Source of the DNA: Vombatus ursinus
Lineage: Eukaryota > Chordata > Mammalia > Diprotodontia > Vombatidae
DNA: 64,000 nt
Assembly (NCBI RefSeq): GCF_900497805.2
Contig: NW_020954582.1
Span: 1 to 64,000, forward strand
Reading direction: 5' to 3'
Numbering within the stretch: position 1 is the first letter of the stretch; every line of letters begins with the position of its first letter. The translations under genes were made by a program, and so were the position numbers. The notes under the pieces were generated by a model. The model had not been told where the DNA came from. It did not search any database and was given only the letters and a program-made list of their open reading frames with translations. Shown piece by piece: positions 32,986-43,500 of the stretch.

Positions 32986-33250
32986 CCCAGGGTCACACAG
33001 TCAAGCAATCAACAAGCTTTAATAAGCACCTATTATACACTAGGCACTGTGCTACGTACTGGGGACACATCAAAGAATGAAATAATCTCTACTCTCAAGA
33101 AATTTATATGTGTGTATAAAATGTAGAAGTGCACATGTGTACATATACATATATGTATATATACATGTATGTGTATACATGCATGTGTGTGTGTTTATAT
33201 ATCAGAGGCAGAATCTGAACCTAGGTCCCCTGATTCTACAGTTCGTTCTT
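32986..33250 (-). repeat. MIR interrupted by an older-type repeat and a TA/TG microsatellite
   Basis: MIR sequence 'cttacccagggtcacacag' at 32980-33000 and its continuation 'agaatctgaacctaggtccc' at 33208-33240 are separated by the 'taataagcacctattataca' repeat (33005-33115) and a TATG microsatellite (33120-33205). The inner repeat is therefore younger than the MIR. Confidence 0.6.
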
Positions 33251-33254
33251 TAAA

Positions 33255-34205
33255 TGTCCTAAGTACAAGAGAGAGATAATTTACAAAAACATGAAGCAGC
33301 GTAACCAGGTATATTTTCAAAGCATGAACTGTGGGATGCCAGACCTCAGGACCAGTCACTTACTTCACTGAGACTTCAGAGCAGAACAAGTCCAATAGAG
33401 CACCTCCTGGCAAAGAGAATTTGGGTTTTTCACCGGGAGGATGGAAACCCAAAGCAGTAGAAGGATTCACACACAGCTAGCAACAGAATTCAAAGCAGAA
33501 ACTGATGGGTGTGTGGTCTAGTCTTGTGTTCTGGCACCATCTTTTTGACAAATAAGTGTTTCTTAACTGAAATGATGCCAACCTATTCCTGACACTTTCC
33601 CTCTCATTCTCTCTCACCCTTCACCTTTAATCTGAGACTGAGATTCTAAGGAAGGAATGCAATGCATTTCTATGACTTTGGCCCAAACATGATTATTTTT
33701 TCAGCATTTGTTGGACTTTACCCAGCACACTAGACTTGTAAGATGCTGCCATTAGTAAGCAAAGAAAAGATCTGGTCCCAATGGCCATTTCATGTCCACT
33801 GTCATGAACAAAGAGATTGACCTTCAGAAACAGTGCCTGGGTGACCTTAGCATCAATGTGAAAGAAGGGACAAAAGTCTAATCAGTGAGAAATGGGTGAA
33901 GCTCAGATTTGGGAAAAGAAGCAGATGCACAGGAGGTAAACTAAGCATCTTCAGAAATAGATCGATGCAGAAAAGGGAAACCTTTCTCAGGTTCCTTCTA
34001 AAAATACACAATTTAAAGAACAAACAGCAGAAATGAAGGGAGAAACAGACCACCCAAACACCAGGCCAAGCCCACCCAGCACACAAACAGAACCTAGCCT
34101 AGAAGAAACAAGAGTAGAATGTTGCTTAACTTCACTAATGGCACATTTAGATGGTGATACTTTTGATATGAAGACAGAGAAATAAGATGTTCATTTTATT
34201 CGTTA
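33255..34205. other. Unclassified intron DNA
   Basis: No gene or clear transposon. The 77-codon minus frame (33853-34086) is hydrophobic and Cys-rich but has no family match or splice context I can support. Confidence 0.4.
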
Positions 34206-34209
34206 TGGA

Positions 34210-34350
34210 TATTTCTAATGGAAAGCAGTATGATGTCCAGGTAGACCTGGGTTCATTTAACCTCTCTGATCCTCAGTTTCCCCATCTCTGAAATAAGAGT
34301 AATCATAATACCTACCTCCCAAGCTTGTTGTGAGGATCAAATGAGACTGG
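34210..34350 (+). repeat. MIR-type SINE
   Basis: Sense: 'aggtagacctgggttcattt', 'tcctcagtttccccatctct', 'gcttgttgtgaggatcaaat'. Confidence 0.7.
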
Positions 34351-34494
34351 ACAAATGGATAGATGGATGGAGAAAAACAGAAAAAAGAAAGACACAGTTA
34401 TAGGGTTAGAAGCAAGATTAGAAGCAGATTATGCAGATATAGCCTAAATATAGATATAGATACACGTGCTCTTTATATACCTTAAGGAAGCACC

Positions 34495-34795
34495 ATTTAA
34501 ATCACAGAGAGCCAGAACTGAAGAGCAGCCATCTAGTCAGAGCCATACATGAAGGGATACCCACCATAATGTACCTGACAAGTGGTCATCAGCCCATTCC
34601 ACCTAGGACAACCATAATCATTAGGAAATGTTTCCTAACATTGAGCTTAAACTGGAGCCTCTTTGCGGCTACCCCAATCCACAGACATTGCTCCTTGTTC
34701 TGCTGTTGGGGGCTAAACAGAATAAGCCCAATCCCTTCTCCACAGAGAGGGCCTTCAAACACTTGGGACTCAAAACACACCATTACTAAGGAGTC
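34495..34795 (-). mobile_element. CR1/L3-type LINE 3' region
   Basis: The antisense text 'aggaaatgtttcctaacatt', 'tgctccttgttctgctgttg' and 'agagggccttcaaacacttg' on the plus strand is the familiar end of CR1-type LINEs. No open frame. Confidence 0.6.
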
Positions 34796-34839
34796 AGCAG
34801 GATTCAGTGAGAAGAAAACCGACTAGAGTCAGAGGCCTC

Positions 34840-35195
34840 AGATTCAGAGAGTCCTTCTGCCACCTGCTGCCTGTGTGACCTTGGATAAGTCATTCAATGT
34901 AAGTGGGTTGAAGAGACAGCCTCTGAGTCCTGCCAGCTCTAAAATGGGAATGATAATGGCCTCCACATTCCAGAGTTGTGGTCAGTACCCAATGAGATGT
35001 TAGATGTCTAGCCCTGGGAAACCTGGGAATGCTATGTAAATGTTTATCACTCAACAAACATTCACTGAGTACTTTCCATATATGTACATGGACCTAATCA
35101 CTAAGGATACCAATACAGGAAAAAAGAGCCCACGCTCTATTGGGAGACTCCACATGCAAACAGCCAGATTCATAAATGATACATAGACAGTATAA
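34840..35195 (+). repeat. MIR-type SINE and old-repeat fragment
   Basis: 34850-35035: 'cctgctgcctgtgtgacctt', 'ggataagtcattcaatgtaa', 'aatgggaatgataatggcct'. 35040-35195 is a piece of the family described at 31900-32150 ('caacaaacattcactgagta'). Confidence 0.55.
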
Positions 35196-35985
35196 ATGGG
35201 AAGTAGCCACACCCATCACTTTGGTGAATGTGACAGAGAAGGAAAATGTTAAATGCCAGTGGGGATGTGGGAAAACTGAGACACTAATACACTGTTGGTG
35301 GAGTCGTGAACTGATCCAGGCATTCTGGAGAGCAATTTGGAACTATTCTCAAAGGGCTATAAAGCTGTGCATACCCTTTGATCCTGCAATACCACTGCTA
35401 GGTCTGTATCCTAAAGAGATCAAAAAAAAGAGAAAAGAACCTACTTGTACAAAAATATTTAGAGTAGCTCTTTTTGTAGGGGCAAAGAATTAGAAATTGA
35501 GGGGATGGTCATCAGTTGGGGAATGGCTGAACAAGTTGTGGTATAGGATTGTAATGGATACTATTGTGCTATAAGAAATGACAAACAGGATGATTTCAGA
35601 AAAACCTAGAAAGACTTACATGAACTGATGCAAAGTGAAGTGTGCAGAACCAGGAGAACAGTGTACACACTAACAGCAATACTATATGATGAAGAACTAT
35701 AAATGACTTCATTATTCATAGCAATACAATGATTCAAGACAATCCCAAAGGACTCATGATGAAAAGTGCCATCTGCTTCCAGAGAAAAAATTGATGTCAG
35801 CTGAATACAGACTAAAGCATACTATTTTTCTTTCTTTCTTCCTTTCTTTCTTTCTCTTTTGAGTATTCTTGCACAAAATGTTTTGCATGATTGCACATAT
35901 ATAACCTATATCTTCCCTCAGTTTCTCAGAAACTTCCCTCAGTTTCCCAGAGAGGGTAGGAACCCCAAAGCTCTAGCCATGAAGG
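35196..35985 (+). mobile_element. L1 3' end with a non-standard 3' tail
   Basis: 5'-truncated L1 with the ORF2 C-terminus (frame 35176-35493: CQWGCGKTETLIHCWWSREL, FDPAIPLLGLYPKEI, CTKIFRVALFVGAKN), the 3' UTR with a CTTT microsatellite (35826-35860), and 'attgcacatatataaccta'. Then, instead of the usual end, comes 'cttccctcagtttcccagag' and 'agctctagccatgaagggtc'. The same junction, inverted, is found at 38545-38925. Confidence 0.85.
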
Positions 35986-36119
35986 GTCCTTGATCCTCTG
36001 TGCCCCAAGCATACTCCAGAAACAAAAGCATGTCTTTGAGACCCCAGCATTCTTCCGATGGTGCCCTAAGGCCATCAGACCTGGAATACCCCAATCCCAA
36101 TGAACCATCCAAAGGGTGA

Positions 36120-36370
36120 TAGAGAGAGTGTACCGAGGCTGTAATGTGTTCTCACCCACAAGCCTTTGTTCTAAGCCCACTTTGTGCCAGACATCAGTGT
36201 GGGCATTATGTTATCAGATTGCTCAGAACATCTCGCCTTTACCTTGTAAGTTAAAGTTGGTAAAGGGCTTTCTTTACATACATCATTTCCACGAACCCTC
36301 TAAGGTCAATAGCCCTGTGTTGTCATCACTCTCATTTTACAGATGAGGAAACCGAGGCTTAGAAAATTTA
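36120..36370 (-). repeat. MIR-type SINE
   Basis: Antisense: 'ggctttctttacatacatca', 'attttacagatgaggaaacc', 'gaggcttagaaaatttaagt'. Confidence 0.6.
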
Positions 36371-36414
36371 AGTTATGACCCTGTATCCAGGGCCACAAGG
36401 ATACATTTCTGTAA

Positions 36415-36575
36415 TGAGTCAGTGCACTGGGGTAGAAAGAACACTGAATGTGAAATCAAAGGATCTGAGTTCAAATTCTAACTCTCCCATTTATTAATTG
36501 TGTGACTTTAAGCAAGTCACTTAACCTCACTTGGCTTCAATTTCCTGATCTGAAGGATACCACTGTCCTCTAGAG
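36415..36575 (+). repeat. MIR/tRNA-type SINE
   Basis: Sense: 'atctgagttcaaattctaac', 'taattgtgtgactttaagca', 'aagtcacttaacctcacttg'. Confidence 0.75.
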
Positions 36576-36631
36576 TCATTCAAACACATCCTCTCTCTTA
36601 GGCCCACTTGAAGGGTAGGGTTAGGGTTAAG

Positions 36632-36805
36632 AGGCGCACTGGCTAGAGCACTGGAGTCAAGAAGACCTGGGTTCAAATCCTGTCTCAGACACTTACTAGC
36701 TGTGTGACCTTGGGCAAGTCCATTAACTTCCTTGGGCCTCAGTTTCTTCATCTTTAAAATAGCCTCTAAGATCCCTCCCAGCTCTAAATTTTTGATCCCA
36801 TGTCC
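36632..36805 (+). mobile_element. tRNA-derived marsupial SINE (head and core)
   Basis: Well preserved: 'actggctagagcactggagt', 'agacctgggttcaaatcctg', 'ctagctgtgtgaccttgggc', 'gcctcagtttcttcatcttt', ending with 'agatccctcccagctctaaa'. The 'gaaggaaatggcaaaccac' type end is absent. Confidence 0.85.
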
Positions 36806-36811
36806 TCTTCT

Positions 36812-36950
36812 TTACCCCATGCTCCCTCAGCTGTTCCTCACAGGACATGGTTTCAAATCCCCTCATCATCTTGGTCACCTTCCTCTGAACAAGTTCCAGA
36901 GCATGTGTCTTCCTAAAGTGTAGCACCCACTGGTGGCTGATGGGGGAGGG
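36812..36950 (-). mobile_element. CR1/L3-type LINE fragment
   Basis: The plus strand shows 'ttcctcacaggacatggttt', 'catcatcttggtcaccttcc', 'tctgaacaagttccagagca': the antisense CR1 3' region. Its end is repeated at 37030-37085. Confidence 0.65.
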
Positions 36951-37150
36951 GCCATATACACACATGCATATAAACATACATATACACATATGCATGTGCT
37001 CATATACACGTGTTATGTATGTGCACATATACCTTCCTAAAGTATGGCATCCAAAGTCCACTCCACTGGTAGTATGACGGGGGAGAGGGATTATACATAC
37101 ATGCATTTATATGTGTATATGTATGTTCATGTGCCTGTGCACACATGTGT
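36908..37150. repeat. Tandem duplication of CR1 end plus TA/CATA microsatellite
   Basis: The unit 'cttcctaaagtgtagca...actggtggctgatgggggag' plus CATA repeat (36908-36990) recurs as 'cttcctaaagtatggca...actggtagtatgacgggggag' plus CATA repeat (37030-37150). The second copy has ~15 extra bases. Confidence 0.75.
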
Positions 37151-37184
37151 GAATAAAATTCTGGAAGTAGCCTGAAAAACCCCT

Positions 37185-37450
37185 CACCTCACTAAGGGTA
37201 TTCATGTCTCTATAGCCCTTCAAGGTCTGCCAAGTACAACAACCTGCTTAGTAAGAAGGATGAGAATTATTATTTATTATCATTATCATTTATCATTTTT
37301 ATAATGATTCCCATTTTACAGGTAAGGAAACTGAGGCCCTGAGAAAGTGACTTACACAGGGTCCCATAGTCAGTGAGTGCCTGTAGTGGTATTTGAACCC
37401 AGGTCTATCCTGACTTCAGGGTCCAGCAGCATACTTTTCACTCTGCAAAG
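37185..37450 (-). repeat. MIR-type SINE
   Basis: Antisense: a TTATTATCATT-rich middle, 'cattttacaggtaaggaaac', 'gaggccctgagaaagtgact', 'tatttgaacccaggtctatc'. Confidence 0.75.
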
Positions 37451-38371
37451 ACAACCCAATCCCAGAATCACAGGATCAAACACAGACGTCCCATAAAAAC
37501 TCTCCTAAACAAGGGCCACCTTCACATCGGTCTCTGGCTTCATGCAATGCCCTTTAAGTCACCACCCTGCGGGTCCTATACCAACTATGGAGCATTCTCA
37601 CTGCCAAACTCTGTCATTGAGAGCAGATGGGACATGTCCTCAGGTTCACCTCATATTACAATCTTTGGGCTTCATCCTTCCTTTCCATTTCCCCACCACC
37701 ACTCAAGTTCATGTTCTTATCCCTTAATCTGTAGCAGAGATGTAGCTAGGGTGAGGTAACTAGAGCTTTGTCCAAGGGTGCCAACATACAGAGCTCTGGC
37801 AGCACTGGAAGTCCTTCTACATAAATGAGTTAACATTTAGTTATGAGGGAAGAGTTAAAATAGGTAGCCAAAAGCACATTCACTTCCTCTCTCCTTCATG
37901 GAAACATCCCAGGGGAATTCCCCCCAACAGTCACTGTCACCCAACATTCAGTGGTCTCTCCAACAGCAGCCTCCCCCAGAAATCTCAACACATCCTGGGT
38001 AATAAATCCCATATTTTATGATGCTTTCCTTGTTACACCTATAAAGGTGAGAAAAGAGAACCTAATATCTCTCATTAGGGACAGGCTACCCTAAGGTCAT
38101 CCAGTAGCAGTTAAAAGCCCTTTCCAACCTCTCCCTATCCTTGCCATCTTCTGACATGTTATTTCCCCCATGTACTCTATGATCCCATGATGCCAGCCTC
38201 CTGGCTGATCCACCTCCTAACTCCAGGACTTTTCACTGGCTGTCCCTCAAGACTGGAAGGTTTCCCCCTTACCTCCCACCTCCTGGCTTTCTGGGTTCAA
38301 ATCCCTGCTTCTGTTGGAGACCTTTCCAAGTGCTCCCCTCCCCTGAGGGCCTTCCCTTGGTGATATCTTCT

Positions 38372-38373
<2 letters not shown>
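37451..38373. other. Unclassified intron DNA
   Basis: Pyrimidine-rich parts (37550-37730 and 38100-38340) resemble eroded L2/CR1 sense sequence, but I cannot support a boundary. No gene. Confidence 0.35.

Positions 38374-38374
<1 letters not shown>

Positions 38375-38420
<46 letters not shown>
38375..38420. repeat. (AC)n microsatellite
   Basis: About 23 uninterrupted AC units. The Cys/Val and Thr/His frames through it are artefacts. Confidence 0.97.
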
Positions 38421-38422
<2 letters not shown>

Positions 38423-38544
38423 TATGTAGCTAGTTGCTGGCCTGCTGTCTATCCCACTAGAGGACAAGAGGGTCATCACCAGTCTTCCTCAACTATATCA
38501 TGCCACTGGACCCGAATGTCTCTGGAGGAGAGAATGAGGCTGGT

Positions 38545-38925
38545 GACTTTGCACAAGGGCCCTTCATGGTCAGAGCTTTAGGGTTCCTGCCCTCTCTGGG
38601 AAACTGAGGGAAATTTCTAAGAAATTGAGGGAAGGTATAGGTTATATGTGTTCAATCATGCAAAACATTTTGTGCTAGAAAACTCAAAAGAGAAAGAAAG
38701 AAAGGAAAAAAGAAAGAGAAAAATAGTATGCTTCAGTCTGTATTCAGCCAATATGAGTTTTTTCTCTGAAAGTAAATGGCATTTTTCATCATGAGTCCTT
38801 TAAGATTGTCTTGAATCACTATATTGTTATGAATAACTAAGTCATTCATAGTTCTTCATCATACAATATTGCTGTTACTGTGTACATTGTTCGGGTTCTG
38901 CTCATGTACTTTACACAGCTCTCCC
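38545..38925 (-). mobile_element. L1 3' UTR with the same non-standard tail, inverted relative to 35640-35985
   Basis: On the minus strand it runs 'atgagcagaacccgaacaat', 'aggactcatgatgaaaaatg', 'acagactgaagcatactatt', CTTT-rich tract, 'cctcagtttcccagagaggg', 'gctctgaccatgaagggccc'. By eye it is ~85% identical to the sense copy across both the L1 part and the extra ~85-base tail. Confidence 0.8.
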
Positions 38926-39015
38926 TCACTTAAATCCAATTCATTTGCAAGTCATGGCATCACCTCCCTGATGTCATGGTCCTCTTCTAGAACAAAGGAC
39001 AAACAACAACATTAG
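38926..39015 (+). mobile_element. SINE 3' tail of RTE-linked type
   Basis: 'ctccctcacttaaatccaat', 'caagtcatggcatcacctcc', 'tgatgtcatggtcctcttct', then a GACAAACAACAACA tail. The last part resembles the end of the RTE-like LINE at 23410-23445, suggesting that LINE machinery moved it. Confidence 0.55.
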
Positions 39016-39094
39016 AGGATAATCTCATTGAGGGCATAAATCACATTTTTACTGTTCTTGGTACCCCCCCTCCTCAGGAGGAGGTAGGAAGAAG

Positions 39095-39410
39095 AGGAGG
39101 AAATAAGTACTTATTAAGTACCTACTATGTGCCAGGCCTCAGGCTAAGCACTTGGCAAATATTGTCTTATTTAAGTCTCACAATAACCCTGTGAGGCAGG
39201 TGCTGTTACTATCCCTATTGTACAGTAGAGGAAACTGAGACAGAAGTTAAATGACTTGCCCAGGGTCACACTTCTAGGAAGTGTCTGAGACTGGATTTGA
39301 ACTGAACTCTTCCTGACTCCAGGCCAAGAGCTCTGTGCACTGTGGCATTCTCAGCTACCTCTTGGCACAGGAGTTGGCATACAGTAGGCACTTAATAAAT
39401 GCTTGCTAAC
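39095..39410 (-). repeat. MIR-type SINE with adjoining L2/L3 end
   Basis: 39095-39345 is well preserved antisense MIR ('tactatgtgccaggcctcag', 'cacaataaccctgtgaggca', 'gacttgcccagggtcacact', 'gatttgaactgaactcttcc'). 39358-39410 is a sense L2/L3 tip ('gcatacagtaggcacttaat'). Confidence 0.8.
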
Positions 39411-39900
39411 CATAGGCCTTGGAATATTATATTTCAAAGAGCAAAAGAGCTGAGATTGCATCCAAGAATAACTTACCCAGCAAAGTTGATTATAATCCTG
39501 AATGGAAAAAAAATGGACATTTGATGAAGTGAAGGACTTTCCAATCTTTGTAACCAAAAAAAAAAAAGCAGAAAATGGAATATAAAAGATCCAGAAGAAA
39601 TATAAGGAAAACATTAGAGACTAGCTATGAGGAACTCATTAAAATCAGACTGTTTACTCATTATGTATATGAAAATGTTCTCAGTGTTCTTAAATTCTTA
39701 AAACTGTCATCATTACTAAGGTAGTTTGAAAGAAAAGTTGAGGCTGAGTTGTGTATGATGAGGTGATTCACCCTCTTGGAAGGGTGGCTGAGGTGGGGGT
39801 GGTAGGGTTGGGGGAGAAGATAAGGTAACAGGGATAGGGTAAAAAGAGAGGCTGAGAAAGAAAATAATGAAAATAAGATGGAGGGAAATTCACAATGGAA
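39410..39900 (+). mobile_element. Old L1/HAL1 fragment: ORF1 C-terminal domain and 3' purine-rich region
   Basis: Aligned with 21370-21900: 'gaatattatatttcaaagag', 'ataatcctgaatggaaaa', 'gactttccaatctttgtaac', then 'gaggaactcattaaaatcag' and a G-rich tract. More decayed than the 21340 copy. Confidence 0.6.
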
Positions 39901-40280
39901 GGGGGAGACTCAGAGTCTACTCGACTCAGAAGGAAGACACACATCCTAGCACCTTCCCTGTGCCAGGGAAACTCCTCATGTCATTTTTCATCCAAATACC
40001 AGCTCCACAAAGCCCTGTGGCTGCACAGGAGACATTGTACTCTCAAATGTCTTAAAACAACACCAGAGAAATCATTTCACTTACAATAGCATTATTTTGC
40101 CCAGAAATAAGCAAAAAGAAATAAACACCTTTGAGAAACAAAGGGGAAGAGACTTCACATTCAGGTCAATGACTTGATGAACAAATTCAGGACTAGGAGG
40201 GACTTCTCTTCTAAGACAAAACTTGGGTAGGGATCCCAGGGCTTGGTGGACTGAATTTAGTGGGTGCTGAGAGCACTTGA
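39901..40280. other. Unclassified intron DNA
   Basis: Two overlapping small frames (39867-40089) in different registers show no family. No gene. Confidence 0.4.
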
Positions 40281-40475
40281 AGTGACAGGATCATAGATTT
40301 GAGCCAGAAAGGACCTAAGAGGACATCTAGTTCTACTCCCTCATTTTATAGATGAGGAAACTGAGACCCAGAAGATTAAGTGACTTGTCCAAGGTAAGAA
40401 ATAACAGAGACAGTGTTTGACTCAGGTTGTCTGACCCCAAACCAGTTTTCTTTCAACCACAAGATGTTAGTCCTT
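40280..40475 (-). repeat. MIR-type SINE
   Basis: Antisense: 'aggatcatagatttgagcca', 'ttttatagatgaggaaactg', 'taagtgacttgtccaaggta'. Confidence 0.7.
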
Positions 40476-40539
40476 CTGCAGATGTATGCAGTGGAGAGTA
40501 AGCCCTAAGTAGCAGGAATAATTCATTAGAACAGGAAGC

Positions 40540-41555
40540 TAGTGATGGGGGCATCTCTTCTCTGGCCCTACCCTGCCCAATCCCTGACTCACTTTTCAGC
40601 TCTTACACTTCTTGACCTCTCTGGAGCATCTGACACTATCAACCCCTTTCTTCTCTTACATCATTTCCTGTGGATTTTGAGGCCACAGTTCTCTTTGGTG
40701 TCTCCTACCTCTCTGACCCTTCTTCTCAGTCTCCCTTGCTGTATCAGCATCCACATCATGCTACTGCATGCTACCCCCAAGGTTCTGTCCTTGACCCTCT
40801 GCTATCTCTATGCTCTCATCTGACGATATCAGTTCTCATGGTTTAATTTTATATGCTGGGCAGCTGATTCCCATATCAATACACCTAACTCTAGTTCCCT
40901 GATCTCTAGTTCTTCTAGACCCAGCTTTCTATTTGGAGTCCCAGAATTGATAGAGGTGTGCCAAACAGAGCTCATTATCCCTTCTCTCAAAACCAGCCCT
41001 TTTCCAAGCTTCTCCATTTCCACCAAGAGTACCTCCATGCTTCCAGTCACCTGCTTCACAGGCTCAGCATCATTCTCAGCTCCTCACTCTCACTCACCTC
41101 AAATGTTGCTGCTTTTACCTGACAACATCACACATGTGTGCTCCCTTCTCTCCACCCACACAGCTTCACCTTGGTTCAGGTCCCCGGGCTATCACAATAC
41201 ACTGCTAATTGTTGTCCCTGGCTCCATTCTTATCCATCCTTCAGACATTTGCCAAAATGACTTTCCTGAAGCACAGGTCTGACCATGTCACTCAACAGAG
41301 TCCAGAGGCCCTCTCTGCTGTCTCCAGATTCAAATCTAAAATCTTTCCCTGGCATTTAAACCCCTTTGTGACTCAGCCTCAATCTATCTTTCCAACCTTA
41401 TTATTCACCTTCATGCACTCTACAGAGTGTACTCTACAATGAATATCAGAGGTAAATTGCGACTTGACCTAAGGAAATGCTTCCTAACATTTCAAACAGT
41501 TCAGAGGTGCGATAATCTGCTGCAAGAGGGCATGGGTTCTCATCAATGGAGGTTT
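40540..41555 (+). mobile_element. L2/CR1-superfamily LINE, reverse-transcriptase region and beyond
   Basis: The frame 40542-40823 includes ALTLLDLSGASDTINPFLLL, matching the L2 RT block LLDLSAAFDTV(D). Later frames hold the C-terminal LSAVSRFKSKIF...NPF block. 41435-41555 has the CR1/L3-type end 'ctaaggaaatgcttcctaac' and 'ctcatcaatggaggttttgg'. All frames are broken. Confidence 0.7.
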
Positions 41556-41559
41556 TGGA

Positions 41560-41800
41560 TCACATACACACACACATGTCTACAAATGCAGATATAGATG
41601 TGTGTGCATAGATGTATATATAATACATATACATATACATACATATACATATATAATACATATACATACATCCATACACACATATTTGGGTGTATATATA
41701 TATATATATAATATATATATACACATATGTGTGTGTGTTTATAGATAGATGATAGATAGATAGATAGATAGATAGATATTCACATACACATGCACACAAT
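41560..41800. repeat. Compound CA/TA/GATA microsatellite
   Basis: CA repeats, TACA units, (TA)n at 41693-41722 and GATA units at 41742-41777. The 119-codon Tyr/Ile-rich minus frame here is an artefact. Confidence 0.92.
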
Positions 41801-41912
41801 ACCAGTAGAATGTAAGCCCTTTGAGGCTGTTTAGTTTTTGTCATTCTATCCCCAGCACCTAGGACAGGGCCTTGCCCATGGAGATGCTTGATAAACACCT
41901 CTTCAATACTAA
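41800..41912 (+). repeat. L2/L3 LINE 3' end
   Basis: 'gaatgtaagccctttgaggc', 'ttctatccccagcacctagg', 'acagggccttgcccatggag', 'atgcttgataaacacct'. Confidence 0.75.
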
Positions 41913-41939
41913 AATACATTGGTCAGTGCAATTGTTCTT

Positions 41940-42425
41940 GTTTTGCTTGGGAACATGGCCCAATTCCTAAGAGCAGAGAACAGTCGGGTGGCCTGGAATC
42001 CCTGAGACTGTGTTGCCTGACACAGCTCCTACCAGGACCTAGGTGCCCTCCAAAGAGCCACACCACAGTAACTGGGCAGTGAGAAGTCTTGCCAGGGAAG
42101 CAAGAGCAATCTCCATAGGAGGATTTCCTCAATAGCACTAGGGCCCCACCCAATCTAGTCACAATGTTGGCCATCTCTCCTGTGTCTGGGAGCTGGACCA
42201 CAGCCCTGGCTGGCAAGGCAGCCTGACCATGAGAATGGGCTTCTTTGAAGACCAGATCATCCACATGGGGGCAATTAAAAGAGAGGCAGATGAGTACTTG
42301 GAGTCCCTGCAGAAGCTCCATAAAATACACAATGTCACCCCTGATTGTTGTTTCTTTTCATAAAATGAGCTAAAGAGTCAAAATTGGCAGATCTTTATGG
42401 GACTTGTGACATTGAAATAAAACAC
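41940..42425 (+). pseudogene. Coding-like stretch with poly(A) signal, possible processed pseudogene
   Basis: One plus-strand frame is open for 73 codons (42142-42360). It contains VWELDHSPGWQGSLTMRMGF and READEYLESLQKLHKIHN, with a composition like a real helical protein, and ends in TAA at 42361. Upstream the same frame continues protein-like sequence interrupted by about four stops (back to ~41940). Downstream there is a short 3' UTR-like stretch and AATAAA at 42416-42421. No A tail or target-site duplication is visible. I do not recognise the parent gene. It could instead be a real exon or chance. Confidence 0.35.
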
Positions 42426-42429
42426 CCCT

Positions 42430-42865
42430 AAATGAGCACCTCTTCTTTTTTGAACAAACATCCATTAAAGCAATGAGATGATGGAGTCCCTATGTTGAGC
42501 CCTAAGGAGAAAAGCTCACCCTGATCACTATGATGACAGATTACAGTCTGTTCATTCTAGAGTTGGTTCCTGACTCCACGAAGATTCCCCTATGGGACAC
42601 TTAGGTTTCACTCCTAATAGGGATTAGGACATTAGTCCTAATAGTAGATGATAGGTATTCATTGGGATCTGCCACAGAATGCATTGTTCCAAAACAACAG
42701 TTGGCAGCCAGCAGGGATGTGGGGTAGGAGGAAGGGGAAAAGGTACAGAATGAAAGAAGAGATCTGGTGGTTTTAGCAGAGTCAAGTTCAATGCAACTTA
42801 ACAGTACCACAGCAGTCAGACAAATGACCTGGATCTTAGACTGCGTGGAGAGGTATCACCTCCAT
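42430..42865. other. Unclassified intron DNA
   Basis: Non-repetitive as far as I can see. Small minus frame 42601-42810 has no family match. Confidence 0.4.
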
Positions 42866-43340
42866 GACTAAGAAGAGCAAAGAGGGTTCTCTGCTCTGGT
42901 CAGCCCACATTCAGAGTATGGGCTTCAATACTGAGCATCACAGTTGAGGAAAGCCATTAATAAGCTAAAAAAGTGCACAGAGGAAACACAACAAGAAGGC
43001 TAAAAGGGCTCATGTCCATGCCCTTTGGGGTCCATTGGCAGACCCAGATATGTTTAGTCTGAAGAAGAGAAGACACAAAGGTGGGGGGAGGTCTATCAGA
43101 TCAAAACAGGGGTTGGATTTGTCCTATTTTACCACAGAGGGCAGAGCCAGAAACAGTGGGTGGAAGATGCACATTGAGACTCACCCAAGGAAACACTTCC
43201 CAGTCTGCCACAAGAGGGAGTGGGTTCCCAGCAATGGAGGCCATATGGCCTCTTCTGTGGCATGCTGCAAACAAGAATCACTTTTAAAGTGCGGGTTTGG
43301 ATGAGATGTCCCAGGCTGTCCTTTCCAACTTGACCTTGCC
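42865..43340 (+). mobile_element. CR1/L3-type LINE 3' region
   Basis: Sense text 'cagcccacattcagagtatg', 'agtctgaagaagagaagaca', 'cacccaaggaaacacttccc', 'ttgtcctattttaccacag' and 'ggatgagatgtcccaggctg' follows the CR1 3' order. Frames are broken. Confidence 0.6.
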
Positions 43341-43500
43341 ACCTTAGGCAAGTCATTCACTATCTTTGAGCCTCAACTTTTTCATCTGCAAAATGGGGAT
43401 AATGGTGGCTTGGGATAATAATAACTTTACAGGGTTATTAAGAGGAATTGATTATGTAAATCTCAAAGGACTCTAGAAATGTAGATATTATATAAATAGG
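43340..43500 (+). repeat. MIR-type SINE 3' part
   Basis: Sense: 'ccttaggcaagtcattcact', 'atctgcaaaatggggataat', 'actttacagggttattaaga'. Confidence 0.7.

Noticed and set aside
36120-36346. 76-codon plus frame and other small frames over MIR copies
   Set aside because: They coincide with SINE fragments and have no independent support.
38297-38581. Cys/Val and Thr/His repeat frames
   Set aside because: Translation of the (AC)n microsatellite.
41560-41919. 119-codon minus-strand frame with many Tyr, Ile and Cys
   Set aside because: Runs through the CA/TA/GATA microsatellite and an L2 end.
41923-42330. 135-codon minus-strand frame
   Set aside because: Shadow of the plus-strand coding-like stretch; the plus frame has better protein character and an AATAAA.
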